Positions 34,616-43,220 are shown, counted from the first letter of the stretch. The stretch: 64,000 nucleotides of DNA from Paenibacillus phoenicis (GCF_034718895.1 NZ_JAYERP010000001.1:3385501-3449500), one strand, 5' to 3'. The notes: generated by a model not told the origin, from the letters alone. Numbers and translations are program-made.

Positions 34616-34659
34616 CTGGACTAAAGTCCAGCTCTTGTCTCCCCCAGAGACTGAAGTCT
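34616..34659. promoter_or_regulatory. two GACT-N2-AGTC palindromes 30 bp apart
   Basis: CTGGACTAAAGTCCAG (34616-34631, perfect) and AGACTGAAGTCT (34648-34659) share the core GACT-N2-AGTC. Their centres are 30 bp apart, about three turns, and lie 60-100 nt before the start of the membrane-protein gene. This is likely a dimer-pair operator, possibly of a LuxR/NarL-type response regulator. Confidence 0.55.
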
Positions 34660-34718
34660 TCTTTCGGCTTTTGTAGTATGCTGATCACAGATAAGTACAT
34701 AAACAAAGGAGTTTGCGT

Positions 34719-35228
34719 ATGAATTGGAATAAAAAATCATGGATTGGGCCCGTGCTCATCCTGCTAGGCCTCTATCTCTTCTTCTTCCGCAAGGAAGCGA
34801 TCAGCGCGGGAACGCTGTTCGGCATCTTCTGGCCGACCTTATTTGTCCTTCCGCTCGGTCTGTTCTTCCACTGGTTGTATTTCTCGGTCGTTGGGCGCAA
34901 GGCAACCGGGCTGCTCATCCCCGGGGGAATTCTCTTCACCGTCGGGCTCGTCTGTCAACTTTCAACATTATTTGACAGCTGGCAGTACCTGTGGCCCGGC
35001 TTCATTCTGGCTCCGGCCGTAGGGTTGTTCGAGTTTTACTGGTTCGGGAACCGCAATAAATACCTGCTGATCCCGATCAACATTTTGACCGTGCTTTCGT
35101 TATTGTTCTTCGCCGTCTTCTCGCTGGGCGCGTTGTACAACCGCCTGATCTTCGGCCAACCGTTATTAGCGATTGCCTTGATCGCTATCGGTGCAGGGCT
35201 GATGATTGCGCCGAAGCGACGGTCTTAA
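34719..35228 (+). CDS. five- to six-helix membrane protein (LiaF/DUF5668-like N-terminal region)
   Basis: 169 residues. ATG at 34719 has AAAGGAG 7 nt upstream. The first helix (SWIGPVLILLGLYLFFF) and FWPTLFVLPLGLFF resemble the membrane module found in LiaF/LiaI-type envelope-stress proteins. Further helices lie at about 68-80, 90-105, 115-135 and 145-160. A basic end (PKRRS) faces the cytoplasm. Resemblance only; no C-terminal LiaF domain. Palindromic operators upstream suggest induction by a two-component system. Confidence 0.65.
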   Translation: MNWNKKSWIGPVLILLGLYLFFFRKEAISAGTLFGIFWPTLFVLPLGLFFHWLYFSVVGRKATGLLIPGGILFTVGLVCQLSTLFDSWQYLWPGFILAPAVGLFEFYWFGNRNKYLLIPINILTVLSLLFFAVFSLGALYNRLIFGQPLLAIALIAIGAGLMIAPKRRS

Positions 35229-35239
35229 CGCCCCCCCTT

Positions 35240-35263
35240 CATGCAAAAAAAGCAGAGTGAATC
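35240..35263. repeat. left copy of a direct repeat bracketing the inserted block
   Basis: The word CATG-C-AAAAAAAGCAGAGTGAATC recurs, minus one base, at 36990-37012, where it forms one arm of an intact terminator. Here only that arm remains and the IS remnant begins 2 nt later. Confidence 0.75.
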
Positions 35264-35344
35264 TTCAGGGACTGGGGACTATCCCCGTTTGTGAGACAGG
35301 GATCAAAACACCTTTCAAGATTAAACAGCCAGTTGTCGGAAATG

Positions 35345-35610
35345 AATCGGTGACTGGTTGTTTCCTACACATTTGTGGTTTACCGGACACTTCATCCGGA
35401 GCAAAGCAGCGATTTTTCGGTATCCATAGCGATATTTATGCCGGATTCAGAGTTCGCGAATTTTCACTACCATGTGGTTCTCGAGTTTATTTTCTCCCTT
35501 GCCTTCAAGCGATAGTAAGTGGCGCGAGGGATTCCGATCCAGGCGCAAGCTTGTTGCACACTCACTTCTCCTCGAATCGACTCAATCCACTCTATTACAA
35601 TCTTTGACGA
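35345..35610 (-). pseudogene. orfB (integrase) fragment of the IS3-family remnant
   Basis: On the minus strand IVIEWIESIRGEVSVQQACA, WIGIPRATYYRLKARE is the start of an IS3 orfB. A frameshift follows, then NHMVVKIREL, an in-frame TGA, and IRHKYRYGYRKIAALLR. The DDE catalytic core is entirely missing, so transposition in cis is impossible. Confidence 0.7.
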
Positions 35611-35948
35611 TGCCCCCTCTCCATCTCGTTGTACTTTTTTAGCAGCTCTAGTTGTTGTTTCAAAAACCGGTTCTCCGCCTTAACCTTCCCTAATTCCGAG
35701 GTATGTTCGGGTCCTTTGCCATAGCTGTATTGTTTACCTACTGGCTGCTCTAAACGGTTCTGCTCGCCATTGCGATACCATCTCATCCAAGTTTCCGCTT
35801 GTGTCTTATTTCGGATATTTAATTGCTCCATAATTTCCTTCACCGGTGTACCAGACATTTTCATTTCAATTGCCTTCATTTTAACTTCTAGGGGGATAAC
35901 TAACTCTTGTTCCCAATGAAAAAAAAACACCTCCAAGGTTGTCTCCAT
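35595..35948 (-). CDS. IS3-family orfA-like helix-turn-helix protein
   Basis: 117 residues. KMKAIEMKMSGTPVKEIMEQ and NKTQAETWMRWYRNGE form the helix-turn-helix that binds IS ends. A C-terminal coiled coil (LGKVKAENRFLKQQLELLKK) would normally join orfB by frameshifting. The true start may be MKAIEMKMSG. Intact but probably without function because orfB is destroyed. Confidence 0.7.
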   Translation of the reverse strand: METTLEVFFFHWEQELVIPLEVKMKAIEMKMSGTPVKEIMEQLNIRNKTQAETWMRWYRNGEQNRLEQPVGKQYSYGKGPEHTSELGKVKAENRFLKQQLELLKKYNEMERGHRQRL

Positions 35949-36102
35949 ATCTTACGACATGGGCGAATTTTCTTGAAGGTGTTTTTATTTGTCCCACACT
36001 ATGGGGTCAGTCCCTGACTTTCCATCCGAGCGATTTAGTCAAATTACAGCCCCAATAAGTTCTACTTGAAAGGATCACTTACAACCTCAAGTTGGACTAT
36101 TA

Positions 36103-36777
36103 TTATTTTTTGCTTAAAACATACTCTTTAAGGTCATCAAATTTATCCTTGTTTTCTTTTGCCCATTGTACTATGTCAGTCATTTTCAAGGACTTCGTTT
36201 GACTATCCGGAACCAAAGACTGAACTGCTGGGAAAAGTTCAGTTTTACCTGCCTCAAGTTGGTCAATAATAAATGGCACAGCAGGAAGACCCAGTTTTTT
36301 TAGAGAAGTAATTTTCTCATCTTCAGTTAATTCAGAATTAGCGATTTTTTCAACTTCTTCAGGAAGTGTCTTAAGTTTTGCCTTCCATTTCTCCGAGAAC
36401 TTGTCTCCAGTATCCCAAGCTGTACTTTCCTCTTCTTTGAGGTTTACTTTTGTGATTTCTTCGATAGCAACTGAAAAAATGTAATCAAAAAGACCGCTTC
36501 CTTCACTTTCATCGATTTTCTTTTCTAAAATTGGAACAGCATCTGTTCCGAGATTTACAATATTTGCATACTCTTCGCTGTTCTTGATGTAATCATAGGG
36601 ATTACTACTCATGGCTAATTCAGTTTTATTAGTGACTTCCGTTTGTAACTGTTCGGCCAAGCTGTTAAGGTTTTGGTTAATTTGCTTCTCAACGGATGCA
36701 TTAGCACGTACCGCGTATAAAGAAGAAGTAACAGCAAAACCGAGGGCGAACATTCCAATAAGTAACTTTTTGTTCAC
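36103..36777 (-). CDS. AT-rich gene for an exported protein of unknown function
   Basis: About 224 residues. GTG at 36777 (VNKKLLIGMFALGFAV) is 6 nt after GAGGTG; the GTG three codons earlier is the alternative. One N-terminal hydrophobic segment (8-25) serves as signal or anchor. The rest is charged and helical, with YIKNSEEYANIVNLGTDAVP, LEKKIDESEGSGLFDYIFSV and LGLPAVPFIIDQLEAGKTEL, two HEAT-like helix repeats. Its codon use is clearly more AT-rich than that of its neighbours. It lies inside the bracketed insertion, so acquisition by transfer is likely. No function assigned. Confidence 0.75.
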   Translation of the reverse strand: MNKKLLIGMFALGFAVTSSLYAVRANASVEKQINQNLNSLAEQLQTEVTNKTELAMSSNPYDYIKNSEEYANIVNLGTDAVPILEKKIDESEGSGLFDYIFSVAIEEITKVNLKEEESTAWDTGDKFSEKWKAKLKTLPEEVEKIANSELTEDEKITSLKKLGLPAVPFIIDQLEAGKTELFPAVQSLVPDSQTKSLKMTDIVQWAKENKDKFDDLKEYVLSKK

Positions 36778-36894
36778 TTCGATCACCTCACTATATATTA
36801 TATACTATTCATTACTTGTATACTTGCAACGCAGATCCGTATATGGAAGATGTGTAAGGGTCCCATCCTAAAGATTGGAGTCTCTCCAATTGGC

Positions 36895-36990
36895 CCCATT
36901 TTGCGTTAGAATAGTTAGTTCCTTCCGCTTTGGAAAAATGAGTCCTGTAGCGGACTTTCACCACCTAGTTATCGCCCATGCCGGGCGCAC
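36895..36990 (-). mobile_element. 5' end fragment of a group II intron
   Basis: Reading the minus strand from 36990 gives GTGCGCCCGGCATGGGCGAT followed by AACTAGGTGGTGAAAGTCCG and CTACAG. This is the start of domain I of bacterial group II introns as I remember it. The boundary GTGCG follows directly after the T-run and CAT of a terminator, the habitual target of class C introns. Homology fades after about 60-95 nt, and no reverse transcriptase is present. Confidence 0.6.
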
Positions 36991-37012
36991 ATGAAAAAAA
37001 GCAGAGTGAATC
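36990..37012. repeat. right copy of the direct repeat bracketing the inserted block
   Basis: Same word as at 35240-35263 with one base fewer. Deleting everything from one copy to the other would restore a single bidirectional terminator between the convergent genes ending at 35228 and 37044. Confidence 0.75.
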
Positions 37013-37036
37013 GTCAATGGATTCACCCTGCTTTTT
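36994..37036. terminator. bidirectional terminator
   Basis: GCAGAGTGAATC (37001-37012) pairs with GATTCACCCTGC (37020-37031), flanked by A7 and T5, so it works on either strand. It terminates the Gfo/Idh gene at 37044. Confidence 0.88.
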
Positions 37037-37043
37037 GTTGTTT

Positions 37044-38126
37044 TTAGATGGCCCAAGGCTGACGCTCGGTCCGCACCGTCTGCCCAGATTGGACTGCCTG
37101 CTCCATCATCAAGGACAGGTATTGGTCCTGAGCTGCCTCCGCCAAGCTGTAGAACGAAGGGCCTCCATGTACGTATTGCCCCATCTTCTCCAAGCTGGTG
37201 GCGATGGCGATCTCTTCGTCCGTCAGCCGTCCCGGCCGGAACGGGTTTACGTAAACCCATTCGGAGCCGGCCAGCACGCCCTCGTGGTAATACCCCAAAA
37301 GGCTGCCGTTCTGGCCGGCATCCACCCGCCGCAGCTGCAGCTCCACCGGGGTGCGGTAATCACGGAGATAGCGGAGCTCGGTGCCGTCGATTTCACCCCG
37401 GACGCCGCGCACCAGCACGCGATGACGCCGGATCGGCGAGAAATATTGATCGTAGGTAAAATCGAACAATGCCGTTCGCTCGCCGAACCGCAACAGCGCG
37501 ATCGTCTGGGACGAGGTGACGATCCGTTCCTCCACTGGCCAGCCTCCGCGGCCGGGGCCTTGAACCAGCGGGGACTGAATCTGCTCCCCTCGGATTTCCG
37601 CATCCTCGAATCCCACCCCGAGCAGTTGCCGGATCAGGCTGATGCCGTGGTAGCCGTGCCCCTCCGATACCTGCACGTGCGACACCTCGCCCAGCAGGCC
37701 AGACCGCACGACGGCAAGGCGAGCCGCATGCATCGGCTGGAACAGGAACTGCTCGGCCACTTGAATTTTCGCTGCGGATCCCACGCTTGCATAGAGTTGG
37801 TGCAGCCCGGCCAGATCGGCCGCCGGCGGCGTCTCCGTCAGAACGGGAATGCCCGCTGCGGCGAGCCGGACCAGATACTCCGGTGTGACCGTACGCGGCA
37901 ACGACAACACCACAAAGTCGAAGTCCCGCCGCTCCAGGAACGCCTCCCAATGCGACGTGACCGGGACGCCCCAAGTCCGGGCGACTTCCCGGCCTTTTGC
38001 TTCGTCCCGCATATAAATGTTGCTAACTCCAAAACGCTTCGGCAGCGCGCGGGCAATGCGCAAATAAAATTCAGCCCGCCAACCGCCGCCGACCATTCCA
38101 ATCCGCAGCTTGCCCCTATTGTCCAT
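37044..38126 (-). CDS. Gfo/Idh/MocA family oxidoreductase (divergent)
   Basis: 360 residues. Rossmann start LRIGMVGGGWRAEFYLRIAR. The usual EKP at the catalytic-lysine region is replaced by VLTETPPAADLAGL, so the lysine appears to be missing. The C-terminal domain begins QVAEQFLFQPMHAARLAVV, with GHGYHGISLIRQLLG where family members carry the DxxxH-type catalytic pair. NAD(P) binding is likely, but the chemistry may differ from standard dehydrogenases. Monocistronic; substrate unknown. Confidence 0.82.
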   Translation of the reverse strand: MDNRGKLRIGMVGGGWRAEFYLRIARALPKRFGVSNIYMRDEAKGREVARTWGVPVTSHWEAFLERRDFDFVVLSLPRTVTPEYLVRLAAAGIPVLTETPPAADLAGLHQLYASVGSAAKIQVAEQFLFQPMHAARLAVVRSGLLGEVSHVQVSEGHGYHGISLIRQLLGVGFEDAEIRGEQIQSPLVQGPGRGGWPVEERIVTSSQTIALLRFGERTALFDFTYDQYFSPIRRHRVLVRGVRGEIDGTELRYLRDYRTPVELQLRRVDAGQNGSLLGYYHEGVLAGSEWVYVNPFRPGRLTDEEIAIATSLEKMGQYVHGGPSFYSLAEAAQDQYLSLMMEQAVQSGQTVRTERQPWAI

Positions 38127-38208
38127 CGTGTCTTTGCTTCCTCCTCAAGTCTGCCAACCCACGCGTCAGGCCCGGATCACATGGATGCCTCGCCGCGGGG
38201 TCCCATCG

Positions 38209-39156
38209 TCAGAAGGGCAGAACGGCGGCGACAACCAACGCGAGAATACGCGCCATATTGGTTAGCAGGAAATTTTGCACCGACAAGCCAAACGTCAATT
38301 GCTTGGTTGGCTGCGCGGTAAACGTTCGGATATTTTTTGACACTGGCACCACTGTGAGGAGCACGAGCAGCAGAATAATCGGATGAACCCCCAGGATCGC
38401 CAGTACGATGACATCTACATAGGCCGCATAATAGAGCAACTTAAACAACATCAGCGCCGGCCCTTTTCCAATGTAGATCGGTAAGGTGTAGCGTTTGTTG
38501 TCGATATCCTCTTCCATATCGCAAATATTGTTGGCCAGCATGATGTTGGCAATGCCAAGAATCGCCGGTATGGAGATGAGAAATACCAGCAGCGTCTCCA
38601 GCAAATGAACTTGGAGAACTACCGTACCGCCCTGCAGTGTCAGTGAAGCCAAGCGGTCGCCCGCGTGGATGTAAGCCGATACAAATATAATAACAAATCC
38701 CATGAACAGTCCGGAAAAAATTTCGCCCAGCGGCATCCGAGAAATCGGAATCGGCCCAAAAGAATACAAGATGCCGACCGCAAACGACAACGCGCCAAGC
38801 AACAGCAGCAGCCACCCGGTCTGAAGGAAGAGCAGCACTCCCGCGGTCACCGCGATCATGAACAACAAAATAATCAGTGCTAGCACCGCGGCCGGATTCA
38901 TGCCGTATTTTACGATGGCATTGTGTTTTTCGTAGCCGTAGCCGTGCTTGCGGTTCGCTTTTTTGTAATCCACATAGTTGTTGATCGCCGTCGTGGTCAT
39001 GTCGAAGCTGAGCAAGGAAATCAGCATGAGCACAAAATGCCAAGGCTCAAACACATGGAACCGATAGACAGCATAGACCGTGCCGAACAGAAGCGGAATC
39101 ATACTTGCGGCCTTCGTCTGGATTTCCACCAGCTTGAGAAATTTGGTGATCGCCAT
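38209..39156 (-). CDS. menA: UbiA-family prenyltransferase, MenA-like
   Basis: 315 residues, eight to nine membrane helices. Both Asp-rich motifs are visible: the first as NNYVDYKKANRKHGYG and the second as NNICDMEEDIDNKRYTLP, which bind the prenyl diphosphate through magnesium. MenA attaches the polyprenyl chain to 1,4-dihydroxy-2-naphthoate to make demethylmenaquinone, feeding the Ndh and CydAB chain seen elsewhere in the window. No other men gene is adjacent, so another UbiA-family activity cannot be excluded. Confidence 0.78.
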   Translation of the reverse strand: MAITKFLKLVEIQTKAASMIPLLFGTVYAVYRFHVFEPWHFVLMLISLLSFDMTTTAINNYVDYKKANRKHGYGYEKHNAIVKYGMNPAAVLALIILLFMIAVTAGVLLFLQTGWLLLLLGALSFAVGILYSFGPIPISRMPLGEIFSGLFMGFVIIFVSAYIHAGDRLASLTLQGGTVVLQVHLLETLLVFLISIPAILGIANIMLANNICDMEEDIDNKRYTLPIYIGKGPALMLFKLLYYAAYVDVIVLAILGVHPIILLLVLLTVVPVSKNIRTFTAQPTKQLTFGLSVQNFLLTNMARILALVVAAVLPF

Positions 39157-39352
39157 TCTCCATCATCCTCTTTTTATCTCGTTAAAAAGAAGATATCTTA
39201 CTTTTGAAATAATGGCTGTTGGATATGTCCTTGACAAAGGGCATTAGGCTAGAATTCGCAAGCCGATGTATTCGATTCGTTTGCCATGACCTGACGGCTT
39301 AAGCTAAAATGCAAGTAAGTTGTACCAAAACCGTAGAAGAGGGGTTCGCGTA

Positions 39353-39652
39353 TTGTCCATGTTCTCCACAGAAGACCTGATTGGATCTTTGATCTTTCTC
39401 CTTATCCTCACTGTGATCGCCGTTTGGAATTTGCGGAAAATGAGTTCCGGAGCGTACGATCTCAAGGCGCTGCGCAAACGCGGCCTGGTGTGGACCGAGG
39501 TGGCGGTCGCCTTGTTCCTGCTGCAGCTGCTGCTGCGCAAGGGAGACAACCGCTTTCTATTGGTCCTTGGCATGGTGGTCTTGTTTGCGGCAAGCCAGTG
39601 GCTCGGAGCTATCTATTTGGAGCGGAAAGAAAACAGAGGGGAGAAGAAATAA
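39353..39652 (+). CDS. small membrane protein of unknown function
   Basis: 99-100 residues. The likely start is TTG at 39353, 8 nt after AGAGGGG; ATG at 39359 is in frame. Three hydrophobic segments (about 8-24, 45-62, 66-86) end in a basic tail (LERKENRGEKK). It is convergent with the GGDEF gene, the stops being 1 nt apart, with no terminator between. No family recognised. Confidence 0.6.
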   Translation: MSMFSTEDLIGSLIFLLILTVIAVWNLRKMSSGAYDLKALRKRGLVWTEVAVALFLLQLLLRKGDNRFLLVLGMVVLFAASQWLGAIYLERKENRGEKK

Positions 39653-39653
39653 G

Positions 39654-41039
39654 TCAGCTGGGCAGCGGCGTGCTTGGTTCAGCGGTCATCCGGATCGAAT
39701 CGCCGCCCCGCTTGACGTCATACATCGTTGCATCGGCGAGCCGAAGCATATCCTCTAAGCTGGCGTTCCCGTCCGGCGACAGGCTGATGCCAATGCTGGC
39801 CGAGATGCTGATGCGCATTCCCCGATACACATAACCTTCAGCCAGGCTGGATCGAATGCGGTCCAGCACTTTTAATACCCCGTCCTCCTGCAAGTTCACC
39901 AGCAGGATCACGAATTCATCCCCGCCCAAACGGCAAACCATATCCTGTGCCCGGACCAGGGAAACCAGCCGGCCTGCGATATGCTTCAACAATTCATCCC
40001 CGGCTTCATGGCCGTATGTATCGTTCACTTCCTTGAAATTGTCCAGATCCAGGAACATCAGTGCGACCGGCTCTCCTCGCCCCTGTGTTTCTTCGTATTT
40101 CGCATTAAATTTTGCCCGATTGGCAAGTCCAGTCAGCTCGTCATGATAGGCCAAGAATTGAATCTTTTCCTCTAGCTGCTTCCGTTCCGTAATTTCAATA
40201 ATGACTCCTTCCAGCCTTACGAGGTGCCCGTGCGCGTTGAAATACGGTCGTGCCCGGTTCTGGAGCCATTTGATTTCGCCGTCCGGCCGAACGATGCGGC
40301 ATTCCTTCACGGAGTTGGTTTTTTGGAGAATGAGTTCATGCTGGATCTCGAAGAATAGCTTTAAGTCCTCAGGGTAAACGATCTCCTGCACCTGCTTCCC
40401 CTTCAAACTCTCGCTCGAATATCCGGTAATTTGCTCGAACCCGGCAGAAACCTCCAACTCCATTGTACTGAGATCATAAGTCCAGACCCCAACGGATACG
40501 CTTTCAAGGATATCGTTCAATTGCTGTTTGCCACTTTCGGCGCGCGGCGTCCACATCTTCGTGGTCAACACATAGATCAAGCAAAACGATAGAATAAACA
40601 GGCCGTATACCAGAAAAAAAGCAGCGTCGGCGCGTTCCAGCTTACCGGTCAGCAGCGCCCCGCGGTCTGCGAGCGCGAAATACAGCATCGACAGGAGATG
40701 AAGTGCACCTGCCACAGCGACCGCAAGATAATGATGATACATCAAGCTGAGGAGCGGAAGCAGCCCCAGGAATATATAACTGGTCACGGACAAATCCGTG
40801 AATACCATAACATTGAGGTAAATGAACAGCATCACAAGCGTTAAAATCATCGTAAGACGCGGCCAGCGGCGTCTGATAACAAATCCGGCCAGCACCAAGA
40901 GCAGGGAAGCGCCCAAGATCGGTTGCGCCACTTCGACATGCCGATGGACAAGCATTTGCAGCACACTGGCAACGACAAACAAGCCGACAAGCAATTTTAA
41001 CATCCAGATGTTTTTGTTATGAATTTGGTGGGCGTTCAT
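39654..41039 (-). CDS. membrane-bound diguanylate cyclase with PAS sensor
   Basis: 461 residues. Six hydrophobic helices (about 12-160), one PAS/PAC domain (about 170-285, ending VIIEITERKQLEEKIQ) and a GGDEF domain (about 290-450). The active-site loop GGDEF is intact at 372-376, and the inhibitory site RxxD (RAQD, 363-366) sits exactly five residues upstream. The enzyme should make cyclic-di-GMP and be product-inhibited. No EAL domain. The signal sensed is unknown. AAGGGGGGAG precedes the ATG. Confidence 0.92.
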   Translation of the reverse strand: MNAHQIHNKNIWMLKLLVGLFVVASVLQMLVHRHVEVAQPILGASLLLVLAGFVIRRRWPRLTMILTLVMLFIYLNVMVFTDLSVTSYIFLGLLPLLSLMYHHYLAVAVAGALHLLSMLYFALADRGALLTGKLERADAAFFLVYGLFILSFCLIYVLTTKMWTPRAESGKQQLNDILESVSVGVWTYDLSTMELEVSAGFEQITGYSSESLKGKQVQEIVYPEDLKLFFEIQHELILQKTNSVKECRIVRPDGEIKWLQNRARPYFNAHGHLVRLEGVIIEITERKQLEEKIQFLAYHDELTGLANRAKFNAKYEETQGRGEPVALMFLDLDNFKEVNDTYGHEAGDELLKHIAGRLVSLVRAQDMVCRLGGDEFVILLVNLQEDGVLKVLDRIRSSLAEGYVYRGMRISISASIGISLSPDGNASLEDMLRLADATMYDVKRGGDSIRMTAEPSTPLPS

Positions 41040-41175
41040 CCGTTCTCCCCCCTTGAAGTGAGGCTCATCCTAATGGCGCAATAGGAAATTTTAGGTACAA
41101 AGAACTATGTCTAAGGAAATATTATACTACAACTGCAAAATTGTGCTACACGATTTTATCAGCAACACCCAAATG

Positions 41176-41203
41176 AAAAAGCCGGAGTGAACGCTCCGAC
41201 TTT
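41176..41203 (-). terminator. terminator of the exported-protein gene
   Basis: On the minus strand AAAGTCGGAG pairs with CTCCGGCTTT and continues into T-rich sequence, 22 nt after the stop. Confidence 0.8.
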
Positions 41204-41225
41204 GGTCTAATGCATATGCAGGATT

Positions 41226-41783
41226 TCACGGCACATATTGCTGCACGATCCGGACGGCCTTGCCATCCTTCAGCGTGAGATGATACGGGAATTGGCTGAG
41301 ATCCAGCAGATCCGTGTTTTGGAATAACTTGCTGAATTTCTGTAAGGTTACGGTTTCATTTGCCCTAATTTCGATATCCTCCGGCTTGCCGGTCCGGTCA
41401 TAAATTTGCAGCACAACTTCAGCATCCGTAGAAACCGGATAAGTCACCGATTCCTCCGTCTCATTTACGATATAATAACCGTCCGGCGGTCCGTCAATCC
41501 CGGCATCCGGTTCGCGTTCTGCGAAGATCGCCGCCGCCTCATCCCCCTGATACCACAAGATCGGGTCCGCCGTGAGAACTGCCCCGTCAGAGCCAAGCTT
41601 CACAGCGTTCAAGTATACCGTGACCGTATCGGGGAACTTAAGCTCCGCCGTTCCAACGGCCGACGTCTTGGCTCCCGTTCCCGCTCCCGGAAGGAATCCG
41701 AAGGACGACGGCGCATGGGCATCCAGCCCGGGCAACATTACAATGAGCGCCAGGGGGAGCAGCGCTGTAAACCAATTTTTCAT
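41226..41783 (-). CDS. exported protein of unknown function
   Basis: 185 residues, AAAGGCGGACCTGAC before the ATG. Signal peptide NWFTALLPLALIVMLPGLDAH. The mature part is beta-rich: LKFPDTVTVYLNAVKLG, ILWYQGDEAAAIFAERE, VTYPVSTDAEVVLQIYDRTG. It includes an acidic loop and no cysteine lipobox. Monocistronic with its own terminator. No domain recognised. Confidence 0.7.
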   Translation of the reverse strand: MKNWFTALLPLALIVMLPGLDAHAPSSFGFLPGAGTGAKTSAVGTAELKFPDTVTVYLNAVKLGSDGAVLTADPILWYQGDEAAAIFAEREPDAGIDGPPDGYYIVNETEESVTYPVSTDAEVVLQIYDRTGKPEDIEIRANETVTLQKFSKLFQNTDLLDLSQFPYHLTLKDGKAVRIVQQYVP

Positions 41784-41930
41784 GTCAGGTCCGCCTTTCT
41801 ATGTCAGCACATCCAGCGAATTACCGCCTCAGGATTTCCATTGTATGGCTTACAGGTTCATTATATGACGGCCTACCGAAAAAAGGGTCTCACCCAGGTT
41901 AAAACGGGTAACAAAATCTTCTTCAATTTC

Positions 41931-43220
41931 CTAATGCGCCGGGAAAAAGGCCAGCTGAATCACGAAGATCACGCCAAACACGTAAAGCAGCGGATGAACC
42001 TCCCGCCCTTTGCCGCTGACCAGCTTCATCACAGGATACGTGATGAACCCGACGGCGATCCCGGTGGCGATGCTGGCGGTGAGCGGCATCATGAGCAGGA
42101 TGGCGAAGGCCGGAAACGCCTCGTCGAACGATTTCCACTGAATCCGGGCCAGCCCTTCCATCATAAAGCAGCCGACGATGATCAAGGCGGGTGCGGTGAT
42201 GGCCGGAAGACCAGAGATGGCTCCCACCAGCGGCGAGATGAACATCGACAGCAGGAACAGTCCGGCGACGACGAGCGATGTTAGGCCGGTGCGGCCGCCC
42301 GCAGCCACGCCGGTCGTCGACTCGATGTAGGCGGTCGTAGGGCTTGTACCAAACATCGAGCCGATGGTGGTTGCCGTCGCATCTGCGAGCAGCGCGGCCT
42401 TGGCCCGGGGAAGCTCGCCGTTCTTCATCGCGCCGGTTTGTTCAGTAACGCCAATCAGCGTGCCGGTCGTGTCGAACAACGTGACGAGCAGAAATGCGAA
42501 TACGGTTGTATACAGCCCTTGGCTAAAGACGCCGGACAAATCCAGATCGAAGAAGACCGGTGCCGGCGGGACGGATACGAAGCCGTCCAATTTCAGCTGG
42601 CCAGTGAAATAACCAAGCACCGCGGTCAGCGCCATGCCGATAAACAGCGCGCCGGGAACACGGCGGGCCATCAGCACCAGCGTGACAAAGACGCCAAACA
42701 AGGTCAGCAAAGTCACCGAGCGGTGCAAATCGCCAAACGTCACCAGGTTGTCGGGATTCGCCACGACGATACCGGACATTTTTAGCCCCAAAAAGGCGAT
42801 GAATAACCCGATACCTGCGGTAATACCGAATTTCAGCGAATCAGGAATGGCGCGGATCAGCGCTTCCCGCAGCCGGGTGAAGCTCAGCAGCAGAAACAGT
42901 ACCCCGGCAAAAAACACCGTACCCAGCACTGTCTGATAAGACAACCCGGTGCTGGCGACAACGCTCGTAAAGTAGGCGTTTAACCCCATGCCGGGTGCGA
43001 TGGCGATCGGATGCCCGGCGAACAGCGCCATAAACAGCGTGCCGATGACCGCCGCAATCACCGTAGCCATAAACACCTGATCAAACGGAACCCCCGCAGC
43101 GCTAAGCACCGCGGGGTTTACGACCAGGATGTAGGCCATCGCCAGAAAGGTGGTTAACCCAGCGAACAGCTCGGTTCGAATGGTCGTTCCATGTTCCTTC
43201 AACTTAAAAAACCGTTCCAT
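41931..43220 (-). CDS. NCS2/AzgA family purine permease
   Basis: 429 residues. ATG 43220 (MERFFKLKEHGTTIRTE) is supported by AAGGAAGGGG upstream and family length; the frame extends 54 codons further without reason. Hallmarks: GLTTFLAMAYILVVNP, GMGLNAYFT, FGTSPTTAYIESTTGVAAGG. This is the AzgA/PbuG/PbuO class that imports adenine, guanine or hypoxanthine with protons. No purine riboswitch could be recognised in the 100 nt upstream, and the ferrochelatase stop lies just behind it. Confidence 0.9.
   Translation of the reverse strand: MERFFKLKEHGTTIRTELFAGLTTFLAMAYILVVNPAVLSAAGVPFDQVFMATVIAAVIGTLFMALFAGHPIAIAPGMGLNAYFTSVVASTGLSYQTVLGTVFFAGVLFLLLSFTRLREALIRAIPDSLKFGITAGIGLFIAFLGLKMSGIVVANPDNLVTFGDLHRSVTLLTLFGVFVTLVLMARRVPGALFIGMALTAVLGYFTGQLKLDGFVSVPPAPVFFDLDLSGVFSQGLYTTVFAFLLVTLFDTTGTLIGVTEQTGAMKNGELPRAKAALLADATATTIGSMFGTSPTTAYIESTTGVAAGGRTGLTSLVVAGLFLLSMFISPLVGAISGLPAITAPALIIVGCFMMEGLARIQWKSFDEAFPAFAILLMMPLTASIATGIAVGFITYPVMKLVSGKGREVHPLLYVFGVIFVIQLAFFPAH

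Larger units (their letters stand above)
35266..36016. mobile_element. IS3-family insertion sequence remnant with imperfect terminal inverted repeats
   Basis: The left end CAGGGACTGGGGACTATCCCC and the right end, read inverted as CAGGGACTGACCCCATAG, share CAGGGACTG. Both are followed about 35-45 nt inward by AAAACACCTT(T)CAAG. The 751-bp element encodes an orfA-like HTH protein and a broken orfB fragment on the minus strand, about half the normal length of an IS3 element. No target duplication is obvious next to the ends. Confidence 0.75.

Noticed and set aside
35206..35607. 133-codon plus-strand frame
   Set aside because: It spans the end of the membrane-protein gene, a repeat and the IS end; the minus-strand orfB remnant explains the sequence.
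36787..36894. Extra gene between the exported-protein gene and the intron fragment
   Set aside because: No frame with a start and ribosome site; the stretch is AT-rich with scattered short palindromes only.
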